From positions 1 to 64,000 of the forward strand of contig CAKNXK010000024.1 of the NCBI GenBank assembly GCA_932182025.1: DNA of 64,000 bases, read 5' to 3'. The position numbers and the translations under genes were made by a program. The notes under the pieces are model-generated. The model was given only the letters and a program-made list of their open reading frames with translations. It made no database searches and had not been told where the DNA came from. Positions 57,385 to 64,000 of the stretch are shown piece after piece; within the stretch, counting starts at the first letter, position 1, and each line of letters begins with the position of its first letter. The DNA comes from an uncultured Candidatus Melainabacteria bacterium (GTDB lineage: Bacteria; Cyanobacteriota; Vampirovibrionia; Gastranaerophilales; Gastranaerophilaceae).

Positions 57385-60300
57385 TTATATATTACTATTT
57401 ATCACCCTATCAATACAAGCTTTTGGTGAGTAGCTCCATTCACGTTTTGTTATACGTGAAACCTTCAAACCTGAACGTTCAATAATAGTTTGTTTTTTCA
57501 TATTTGAAACTTTTGAAGGTGTTTTGTCTTCCACACCGTCACATTCAACTACGAACTTATTATCAACTACCAAATCCGCGCTTAAGCCTGCGATATCAAC
57601 CCCGCAAAGGACTTTGTGACCTAAATCACGGAAAGCCTGAGCAACTTCTTTTTCAAACATATTCTTGTAAATATTTTCGTCAAACTCATCAGAATTAATC
57701 AAAGAAAATCTGTCTTCGTACTCTTGAATAAATCCGAAATAACTTCTCAAAATACCTTCAGGCAACTCACGCGGGTCTTTTGAAATAAAGTTAATAGTTT
57801 TATACCTTGCACGAGTAATCGCAACGTTAAACAAGTTCGGTTTTTGTAAGAAAATCAAACTCTGAGGGAAGCTATTATTTGCATAAGCCCAGGAAATAAG
57901 CATAATATCACGTTCATCCCCTTGGAAAGTATGCGCTGTACCGATTTCAATCTGGTGTTTTTCCATCATGTGCTCTGATAAAACCTTCGCAACAGAAATC
58001 TTTAACTGCTCAACCTGTGCTCTAAACGGCGAAATAATACCGATTGAAACAGGATTGTCAGGATTTTTTCTTTCATCTTCCACAACTATTTCGTGCAAAC
58101 GTTTTACAAGGGCTTCAATCTCTGGCAGGTTTCTTGTTGCATCAAAATCAACCTTACCATCAGGCACAACAACAGCCTCAAGAACCTTTGAAGAGTTGTC
58201 ATTGCGTTTCATAACCTTAATTCTTCCGCCGTAAAACTCTTTGTTTGAATAATTAATAATCGGCGGCAAGCTTCTGAAATGTTCATCCAAAAGAACAGGA
58301 TGCATTGAATAATAATTTGCCAAATCAAACATTGAATTGGTTCTAAAACGCCACATAAGCTGATATCTGTCCGTAATTCCATATTGTGACATAAATGACT
58401 GCTCTTTTGCTTTTTCTAAGAAAGATAAGTGTGGCAACTGTTTATCATCTCCAACCACAACAGCTTTTTTCGCTCTGTATAGAATTGGGAAGCAGCTTGC
58501 AATATCGCATTGAGAAGCTTCATCAATAATAACAACATCAAACAATCCCGGTTTTAAAGGTAAAGAACCTGAAACAGCGTAAGTTGTAACACACCAGCAA
58601 GGAAAAGCCTCTAACAAAGGTTTAAAGTCTTCTGTTTCAAGAAGTCTGCTTTGAAGGTTTTTCTTACGTTCTACAAGAGATTTTGAATGAACAAATAATC
58701 TTTGACGTTTAACAGGATCTTGCATCAAACCTTTCAAAGCGGCTCTGCGTTTAGCTTTAAGAATATCAACAGCGAGTTTGCGCTGTTTTTTGCGCATTGT
58801 TCTAAGTTGTTCGGATATAACATGAACATTGCCTGTATTCTGGATTTTGGTTTCAATCATACGAGCAGAGCAGATAAGTTTTGCAAACTCTAACTCGTTT
58901 TTCAAAATCATTAAGTTCTCGTTATTAACGTCAAAGTTATTAATCTTTAAGATTTTTTTCAATTTACCCAATGAAGCACTATTTTTAAATGCTGCAAAGA
59001 ATCCTGATTTTTCAAGGTTTAGAGATAATGTTTCAAGAATATCTTCTATAGCTTTCACTTCATCATTTTTCAAATCGTGTTTAATAAAGCGGGGATTTTG
59101 ATACATTTGAGCTTGAAGTTTGATTTCATTACCCAAATCAGTCCATTCTTTTTCCATTGCCAAGATATTTTCAGCATTCTTTTCCATTTCGTTCATTGAT
59201 TTCAGAAGTTTTTCCATATCCGAAACATCACAAAGAATAGAACTTTCAACACCTTCATCTAAATCAACTTTATTGGACAATAAATCTTGTAACTGCATAG
59301 ATAATTCACGCTGATAATTCAACCTTCCTGCTCTTAAAGCTAAGAACGGTGCGCCTAAATCGTTCAAGCGTTCAGCCACAACATCAACCGCTTTATCCAT
59401 ACGTGAAGCCACAAGGACGGTTTTACCATTAGCAATCAAGTGTGCTACAAGGTTAACAATTGTTTGCGATTTACCTGTTCCCGGAGGCCCGAAAACTGAA
59501 ACAAGTTTTGCGTTTTCAACATTCTTAACAACATTCAACTGCGCATCTGAAAGAGACAAAGGTGTTACAGGGAAGAAATCGGCAAGTGTTTTTTGCTGAC
59601 TGTCAGTCGGTTTTGACTGGGTATATTCTTCATTAATCAAATTCAAAACAGTTTCACGATAAACTCCGCTTGGTTTTTCAGCAATCTGAGTAAGTTCGTG
59701 TAAAACACCCGCAGTAGCAGAAGGACGTTTTGTAAGAATAATTGCGCATTGTTTTGTTAAATGGATTTTGTCAAAAGAAACCTGTTGTTTTTTAGAAGTT
59801 TCTTCTTCAACTACTTCGTCTATATTTTCCGCATCAATTTTTTCATTGTAAAAATCTTTTGAAACATTGTCTTCTTTAACATCCATATCGTGGTTTAAAG
59901 AGATATCAATATCAGGAACAATCGATTTAAGTGTAGTCAGGAAAATATCCATTTTTTCCTGAGTAATAGGTACTGTAGGCACAACATCCAACAATCCTTC
60001 AAGAAGCTGTTCTGTTTCGTCCTCATCATCACTTTTTTTCATTAATGCAGTCAACGCGCCTGTATTAAGAGAAAGAAACTCATCGGTTAACATACAATTT
60101 ATATTTACTCCGTTGCGTTCTAAACGGCAAGGAGTGTATAAAAGCGGAGTCAAAAACTCATTTTTTCTGCCTGATTTATTTTTCCCAACAAGGAACAAAT
60201 AACCATAAATAAGGTATTTGTCTTTTTGGCTTGTTTCTGACTGAATCATAAGCTCGGTTAATTTAGCATCAGAGCCTTCTAATCTAAGGTATTCCAATCC

Positions 60301-60483
60301 TTGAGTAAATAACGTATCTTCTTCGTTTAAGAAAATCCACTTGTTATCTCTATCAGCTTTCAAATTTCTGAATGTAGAGCTCTTAACCTCCTCCCTGACA
60401 CAATCATGGAGGTATTGGCTCAGTTTCTTTATGAAACTGTTATTAAATGCAGAATTTATAGCTCTTGTTGCTTCTTGTAACAT
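57385..60483 (-). CDS. Large SF1 helicase (Upf1/Dna2-like) fused to a C-terminal nuclease domain
   Basis: A 1032-residue protein. The N-terminal 300 residues are an unassigned accessory region. The helicase core has Walker A SVFGPPGTGKSQTIVNLVAH, Walker B FDVVIIDEASQCDIAS, GDDKQLPHL, a long coiled-coil insertion (about 410-610), DEHFRSLPPIINYSN, IGTAHTFQGDERDIML and NVAITRARY. The last 110 residues form a PD-(D/E)XK or Vsr-like nuclease: FEKEVAQAFRDLGHKVLCGV, then SADLVVDNKFVVECDGVE with the Asp and Glu-x-Asp acids. Such fusions occur in DNA repair and in antiphage islands. An AGGGAGAG site precedes the ATG. It is a single-gene unit. Confidence 0.9.
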   Translation of the reverse strand: MLQEATRAINSAFNNSFIKKLSQYLHDCVREEVKSSTFRNLKADRDNKWIFLNEEDTLFTQGLEYLRLEGSDAKLTELMIQSETSQKDKYLIYGYLFLVGKNKSGRKNEFLTPLLYTPCRLERNGVNINCMLTDEFLSLNTGALTALMKKSDDEDETEQLLEGLLDVVPTVPITQEKMDIFLTTLKSIVPDIDISLNHDMDVKEDNVSKDFYNEKIDAENIDEVVEEETSKKQQVSFDKIHLTKQCAIILTKRPSATAGVLHELTQIAEKPSGVYRETVLNLINEEYTQSKPTDSQQKTLADFFPVTPLSLSDAQLNVVKNVENAKLVSVFGPPGTGKSQTIVNLVAHLIANGKTVLVASRMDKAVDVVAERLNDLGAPFLALRAGRLNYQRELSMQLQDLLSNKVDLDEGVESSILCDVSDMEKLLKSMNEMEKNAENILAMEKEWTDLGNEIKLQAQMYQNPRFIKHDLKNDEVKAIEDILETLSLNLEKSGFFAAFKNSASLGKLKKILKINNFDVNNENLMILKNELEFAKLICSARMIETKIQNTGNVHVISEQLRTMRKKQRKLAVDILKAKRRAALKGLMQDPVKRQRLFVHSKSLVERKKNLQSRLLETEDFKPLLEAFPCWCVTTYAVSGSLPLKPGLFDVVIIDEASQCDIASCFPILYRAKKAVVVGDDKQLPHLSFLEKAKEQSFMSQYGITDRYQLMWRFRTNSMFDLANYYSMHPVLLDEHFRSLPPIINYSNKEFYGGRIKVMKRNDNSSKVLEAVVVPDGKVDFDATRNLPEIEALVKRLHEIVVEDERKNPDNPVSIGIISPFRAQVEQLKISVAKVLSEHMMEKHQIEIGTAHTFQGDERDIMLISWAYANNSFPQSLIFLQKPNLFNVAITRARYKTINFISKDPRELPEGILRSYFGFIQEYEDRFSLINSDEFDENIYKNMFEKEVAQAFRDLGHKVLCGVDIAGLSADLVVDNKFVVECDGVEDKTPSKVSNMKKQTIIERSGLKVSRITKREWSYSPKACIDRVINSNI

Positions 60484-60500
60484 AATCTCTCCCTTTTTCC

Positions 60501-60544
60501 ACTCCCTCTCCTCAAGGAGAGGGTCGGGGTGAGGTGTCCACCCG
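60501..60544. repeat. REP-like intergenic hairpin element
   Basis: CCCTCTCC-TCAA-GGAGAGGG hairpin followed by TCGGGGTGAGGTG, the widespread CACCTCACCCC...CTCTCC type in reverse orientation. It resembles the element at 29243-29289. It lies just upstream of the helicase-nuclease start and before the riboswitch promoter. Confidence 0.6.
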
Positions 60545-60606
60545 CTTATAGTATGTACTTATATTAAGTTAATTGTAGCATTATTTCTTACTTAGCGCAA
60601 GAAAAT

Positions 60607-60635
60607 TTGACTCAAAAGCTTGATTATCCTACAAT
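60607..60635 (+). promoter_or_regulatory. Consensus promoter of the riboswitch transcript
   Basis: TTGACT (60607-60612), 17 bases, TACAAT (60630-60635). The predicted start near 60642 lies immediately before the conserved riboswitch core. The TTG of the -35 box is not a start codon. Confidence 0.85.
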
Positions 60636-60644
60636 TAAACTACA

Positions 60645-60762
60645 ACTGAATAGAGGAAATCGGGTGAAATTCCCGAGCTGTGCCGCAACAGAATATAGCC
60701 TGGATACTCATGATTACCACCGCTTCGAGTCAAAGCCGTGGAAAGACTTTTCTGTGTTGCGG
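60645..60762 (+). promoter_or_regulatory. Cobalamin riboswitch-like leader
   Basis: The core reads GAGGAAATCGGGTGAAATTC, followed by CCGAGCTGTGCCGCAAC: the GGTGAAA...CC hairpin and the CCGCAAC B12 box of cobalamin riboswitches. AGCCTGGATAC follows. A 3' hairpin CCACCGCTT/AAGCCGTGG (60717-60741) has one mismatch. TTCTGTGTTGCGG (60750-60762) is complementary to the B12 box and flank (60683-60693) apart from two extra bases. A switch between the B12-bound fold and a fold that hides the box just before the ribosome site GAGAAAGG is therefore plausible. The downstream genes are not known B12 genes. Confidence 0.78.
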
Positions 60763-60786
60763 TTATCAACGAGAAAGGTTTTTTTA

Positions 60787-61449
60787 TTGTCAAACGCGGT
60801 TCAACAAGTTAATAAGGTTAATGCAGGGCTTTGTCCCCACGGGCTTCCGCCTGCTGCGTGTCCTATTTGTTCAGCCGGAGCCGGCTCAATGAAACAATCT
60901 GACCGAAATAGAAAAGTCGGAGAGATGACTTATCATGAGTGTGCTATGATAGGGAATATGTTGAAGGCTCGCGCGCTTGCACAAAAACATCACGAGCAAA
61001 ATATTCAGCACAGAGCAGAAAACGCAAAAGTTTTCGAAACTACAATGCAAAAGTTATCAACGAATTTACAGCAATTTATTCAACAAAATGCGCAAACTCC
61101 CGTTATGAAACCAATTGTATTTGTAGCTCAAAATATCGTCGTTCCTACATTAAACTTTATTAGAAATATTCCAAAATTTTTAAACAACATTAAGTTTGAA
61201 ATATCTGACAAACTAAGTGCAATCTACGGCGAAGCCAAAGCATTTGTCGAAAAGAAACTATCAGAAATAGTAGACAATTTAAAAAACAAGCTTGAACTAT
61301 TATTTAAAATCTTCAAGAAAAACAACAACAAAGACGACGAAACAAAAGTAGATGAAGACAAAAAGCTATTCAATCTTAAAACAATCCTGCATAAAATCTT
61401 GAGAAAGAAAAAAGATGACAACAATCGCAAAAATAAACAACGACGCTGA
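60787..61449 (+). CDS. Hypothetical protein with CPHG...CPIC cysteine motif, behind the riboswitch
   Basis: A 220-residue protein. Near the N-terminus is LCPHGLPPAACPICSAGAG, with Cys-His and Cys-x-x-Cys groups that could bind a metal, an iron-sulfur cluster or a corrinoid. A helical, Gln/Lys-rich region follows (MLKARALAQKHHEQNIQHRA), then an amphipathic helix series and a very Lys-rich C-terminus (FKKNNNKDDETKVDEDKKLF). No membrane helix is certain. I chose TTG 60787 because GAGAAAGG lies 8 bases upstream and the frame before it is promoter and riboswitch. The family is unknown to me. It overlaps the next gene by 35 bases. Confidence 0.7.
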   Translation: MSNAVQQVNKVNAGLCPHGLPPAACPICSAGAGSMKQSDRNRKVGEMTYHECAMIGNMLKARALAQKHHEQNIQHRAENAKVFETTMQKLSTNLQQFIQQNAQTPVMKPIVFVAQNIVVPTLNFIRNIPKFLNNIKFEISDKLSAIYGEAKAFVEKKLSEIVDNLKNKLELLFKIFKKNNNKDDETKVDEDKKLFNLKTILHKILRKKKDDNNRKNKQRR

Positions 61450-62881
61450 ATCAAACCGTATTCAAAAAAACATGACAAATACACAGCAAAAGAATTTTTC
61501 CAACATAAAAGAAGGAAAACTTATCAATGCGTTTATTAAAGACCCTCTTCTTTCTTTAGATGAAACTCTTGATACACTTGTGATTTCAGATACAAAAATA
61601 GATTTACCCCAAAAAGTTTTTGAAAAAGAAGGCGTAAATGATAACGGATTAAAAATACTTGCAGGTGTTTCACTCGGAGCGATGGGGCTTATTGGCGGGT
61701 TCACCGCTATGATAAAGAGTTTTTCTAAAAAGAAACTGGACTCAACAAAAGAATACCTTCTCCCCGGAATCACTCGTAACCACTGTATCAATGATGAAGT
61801 TCATCAGAGTATTTTCAGCATGATACAATCGCCGAACCGCCGTACAATTCTGGCAGCTCTAGGTGTTATAACCCTTGGCTCAATGGCTTTCATAGGGAAA
61901 AACTTTATTGACGGATACAAAGATGTTTGGATAAAAAAACGTGAAGCAGATATCCAAAAAAACTTGCAGGAAAACTTAATCGAAGTTGAAACACAATCAT
62001 TCTCAGGAAAAATTCAAATAACAAGAAATATGCTATCAACTAAAGCTCAAGCTTTTGCACCAACATTTAAAGGTAAAAAGAAAGAAGAAAATCCTGAAAC
62101 AAAATTCTGGGTACTTGGAGCAGCAACACTTGCAGGAATTCTTGCACTCGGATATTTTTCTCTGCGTAACATAAGAAAAAGCGAAGAATTTATTAAAAAC
62201 GGACTAAAAAATACCAAAACAGGTTTAGAAAATGTTATTAAAGAATTTAACGAAGGCAAAGGGATAAATAATATCCAAGGACACAACGGTGAAACCCTAA
62301 GCGGGAAAGATGCGTACAAACACATAATCGAAAATATGCTTGAATCGATTTATGCAACACCTGCTGAAATAGAAGAATATGTAAACAAAATGAATTTGTC
62401 AGATGCGGAAAAAGAAGAGTTTATTAAACATCTAAAATCCTCTATGAACCAAGCAACTGAAAAGGTTAACAGTGCAATCGGCGGCTCAGGCAGAAACAAG
62501 ATCACCTATTTTTCCCACGTTAATGATTATCTATCATTCTTCTACGATTGGCTTATGAACCCTAAAAACCCGCAGTTTAAGAATTTGTTTTTCGGAATTT
62601 CAGGTGTTTCGGCTCTTGCATACGGAGGAAAAACTTTAACCGAAGCAGTAAAAGAGGTTCAAGTAAAAAAATACAACGCAGAAACCGAACTCGATTTGCA
62701 AAGACGTCTTGTCTCAACAGAGTTACGCAACTTTAAGGCTAAAAAAGAATCAGCAATTGAGCCTTTATGCGAAGAATTTTTTGCTCAAAAAGCAAGAGGT
62801 AAATCGCAAGAAGAGCTTAAAATAATGGCTGATAATATTTTGTTCGAAATCAAAAATGGCCCGCCGTTTGTATACAGCTAA
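61415..62881 (+). CDS. Hypothetical membrane protein, second gene behind the riboswitch
   Basis: A 488-residue protein with membrane helices at about 81-103 (LKILAGVSLGAMGLIGGFTA), 145-165 (RRTILAALGVITLGSMAFIG), 232-250 (FWVLGAATLAGILALGYFSL) and 385-405 (FKNLFFGISGVSALAYGGKT). Long charged helical loops lie between them. Unknown family; its general style recalls the 400-residue protein at 11659-12861. The start lies inside the preceding gene (35-base overlap), so it depends on the same message and on the cobalamin-type leader. The stop overlaps the convergent SDR gene by 4 bases. Confidence 0.75.
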   Translation: MTTIAKINNDAESNRIQKNMTNTQQKNFSNIKEGKLINAFIKDPLLSLDETLDTLVISDTKIDLPQKVFEKEGVNDNGLKILAGVSLGAMGLIGGFTAMIKSFSKKKLDSTKEYLLPGITRNHCINDEVHQSIFSMIQSPNRRTILAALGVITLGSMAFIGKNFIDGYKDVWIKKREADIQKNLQENLIEVETQSFSGKIQITRNMLSTKAQAFAPTFKGKKKEENPETKFWVLGAATLAGILALGYFSLRNIRKSEEFIKNGLKNTKTGLENVIKEFNEGKGINNIQGHNGETLSGKDAYKHIIENMLESIYATPAEIEEYVNKMNLSDAEKEEFIKHLKSSMNQATEKVNSAIGGSGRNKITYFSHVNDYLSFFYDWLMNPKNPQFKNLFFGISGVSALAYGGKTLTEAVKEVQVKKYNAETELDLQRRLVSTELRNFKAKKESAIEPLCEEFFAQKARGKSQEELKIMADNILFEIKNGPPFVYS

Positions 62882-63693
62882 CCCATTCTTGCTTTAAGAC
62901 CAAATTTAATAAGATTATTAACCAAGTTTTGCGGTAATTTCGCAACCAAGCTTGCACTAAACGCATCACGTCCAACGGTATAAGATAGTTTTGGATTTTT
63001 TGCTCTATCGGCTTTCAGAATCACATCCACTACCTCATTTACTCCAAGTCCTTTTTCCTCGTTTTTGCGAGCATTATTAATCACAAAATCCATTTCTTTT
63101 TCATACCCTGAGCAGTTATCAAGGTATTTGGAATTTTCTTGCACCGATTTACCCCACAAAGGAGTCGCAATCACCCCGGGTTTAACCGAAACGACCTTAA
63201 TATTGCGCTTATTTTCAACAAGAAGCGAGTTAAAAAACATATCCAAACACCTTTTTGAAGCACAATATGGAGAAATAAACGGAAACACTCCAAAGCTCGC
63301 CATTGAGCTTACATTAATAATCTTACCGTTTTCCAATATCTCAACCAGTCTCTGAGCCATTTCTAAATGACCAAAAACATTAACATCAAACTGTCTTCTA
63401 ATCTCATCAATAGAAATCTTTTCAACAGGTCCTGCAACTACACAGCCTGCAATATTAACCATTGTATCAATCTTACTACACTTTGATAAAATATATTCAG
63501 CAGCCCCTGCAACCGTTTCAGGTTTAGCATAATCCACATAGAAGGGGTAAATATTCGGGCTAATCTCAGCCAACTCTTTTCCCTTCTCCTCAGAGCGGTA
63601 GCCCGCAAAAATAACATTATCTTCTGCCAAATTCTCAACAAGTGCTTTACCAATTCCCGATGTTGCACCCGTAACCAAATAAGTTTTACTCAT
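62878..63693 (-). CDS. Short-chain dehydrogenase/reductase
   Basis: A 271-residue classical SDR. The cofactor motif TGATSGIG is at residues 8-15, NIAG near 83, the catalytic Ser in NVSSMASFG, and Tyr/Lys in YCASKRC. The Arg after TGATSGIG-VIFAGYRSEEKG (FAGYRSE) suggests NADP(H). The C-terminal part has a 50-residue extension typical of lipid- or steroid-type SDRs (LSYTVGRDAFSASLVAKLP). Substrate unknown. Its start overlaps the upstream small gene by 8 bases. Confidence 0.93.
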   Translation of the reverse strand: MSKTYLVTGATSGIGKALVENLAEDNVIFAGYRSEEKGKELAEISPNIYPFYVDYAKPETVAGAAEYILSKCSKIDTMVNIAGCVVAGPVEKISIDEIRRQFDVNVFGHLEMAQRLVEILENGKIINVSSMASFGVFPFISPYCASKRCLDMFFNSLLVENKRNIKVVSVKPGVIATPLWGKSVQENSKYLDNCSGYEKEMDFVINNARKNEEKGLGVNEVVDVILKADRAKNPKLSYTVGRDAFSASLVAKLPQNLVNNLIKFGLKARMG

Positions 63694-63967
63694 CGTACAA
63701 TGGTCTCATAATAAGAATAGACGAGATATTAACCTGCATAAATTCATGCTGTTCAACAGCTCTTCCGGGGTTAAGTTTATATTCCAATGTGCAATTCTTA
63801 ACTGCCAAAAAAGTTTTGCCTGTGTTAAGGATTTCAGTCAAAAGTCTTGTTTTCTTTCCAATCTTAGGCATAAAGACATAACCGCAGATAACATGCTCCG
63901 AGGTTTCTATATAAACCTTTTCGCGCCATGCTGATGTTGAAAGTTCTAATATTTCTTTGTTATCCAT
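63686..63967 (-). CDS. Hypothetical small beta-rich protein
   Basis: A 93-residue soluble protein, probably a small beta barrel (EKVYIETSEHVICGYVFMPK, FLAVKNCTLEY, FMQVNISSILIMRPL). I do not recognise the family with confidence; a small regulatory or PilZ-like barrel is conceivable. It overlaps the SDR start by 8 bases, and its ATG shares a base with the stop of the upstream frame (TAATG), so it is part of a coupled operon. Confidence 0.65.
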   Translation of the reverse strand: MDNKEILELSTSAWREKVYIETSEHVICGYVFMPKIGKKTRLLTEILNTGKTFLAVKNCTLEYKLNPGRAVEQHEFMQVNISSILIMRPLYDE

Positions 63968-64000
63968 TATGCCTCTTCTTTCTTTTTACTATGACATATA
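63967..64000 (-). CDS. C-terminal end of an upstream gene (cut by window edge)
   Basis: The last visible residues are HSKKKEEA followed by TAA, a Lys/Glu-rich tail typical of protein ends. The stop overlaps the next ATG by one base (TAATG). Too little is visible to identify it. Confidence 0.35.
   Translation of the reverse strand, partial: ICHSKKKEEA

Noticed and set aside
60607..60786. N-terminal extension of the CPHG...CPIC protein back to TTG 60607
   Set aside because: The TTG is the -35 box of a consensus promoter, and the next 150 bases match a cobalamin riboswitch core; TTG 60787 has its own ribosome site.
1..64000. CRISPR array, prophage or insertion sequence
   Set aside because: No regularly spaced repeats, cas genes, integrase, transposase or phage structural genes were seen.

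Overview
The window is AT-rich and densely packed, and it reads as chromosomal DNA from a gut-type non-photosynthetic relative of cyanobacteria (Vampirovibrionia/Melainabacteria, most likely Gastranaerophilales). That assignment is an inference from gene content: an 11-subunit complex I without NuoEFG, an isolated flagellar/type III export block, a split ferredoxin-type glutamate synthase, ATP-type PEP carboxykinase, an SRP RNA of about 256 nt, and many unknown membrane proteins. No 16S gene is present to settle it. TGA acts as an ordinary stop. Starts are a mix of ATG, GTG and TTG. Many genes have a Shine-Dalgarno (SD) site, but at least nine have a -10 box 6-7 bases before the start codon and no SD, which points to leaderless mRNAs.

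Layout. 1-5.5 kb: a divergent LysR regulator and two alpha/beta hydrolases, then glyS. 5.5-13 kb: MmcQ/YjbR protein, cell-wall amidase, dnaX, a matrixin-like protease, an LptF/LptG permease and a 400-residue membrane protein. The last of these follows a textbook trp-type attenuator (leader peptide with tandem Trp codons, competing hairpins, terminator). 13-16.3 kb: rnpA and a secreted haemagglutinin-type protein preceded by an overlapping 31-residue leader ORF. 16.3-20.1 kb: three-gene split glutamate synthase. 20.1-22.2 kb: a ribbon-helix-helix regulator with an operator cluster, SRP RNA, tRNA-Gln and a broken secreted-protein gene. 22.2-26.9 kb: a stand-alone ZorA/ZorB-like membrane motor pair, a ferritin-like protein, a glycosyltransferase and a secreted protein. 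26.9-31 kb: export apparatus genes (SpoA-domain protein, FliO, FliP, FliQ, FliR). 31-36 kb: pckA, an 828-residue EF-hand protein and a TPR protein.

36.1-45.5 kb is one continuous nuoABCDHIJKLMN operon with overlapping or abutting genes. 45.5-52.8 kb runs on the minus strand: queH, a VKOR-DsbA fusion, a LOG-family protein, a pilin-like protein, a PHP phosphoesterase, ymdB, rny and tpiA. 53-60.5 kb: HdeD-like and rhodanese proteins, a divergent XRE regulator module, a Pif1-RQC helicase, an HD hydrolase and a large SF1 helicase-nuclease fusion. 60.6-62.9 kb: a consensus promoter and cobalamin-riboswitch-like leader ahead of a small protein with a CPHG...CPIC motif and a 488-residue membrane protein. 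The window ends with an SDR oxidoreductase and two small partly cut genes.

The most striking observations are regulatory. Two separate nutrient-sensing RNA leaders (tryptophan-type attenuator, B12-type riboswitch) each sit in front of uncharacterised membrane proteins instead of the expected biosynthesis or transport genes. The protein behind the Trp attenuator contains no tryptophan.
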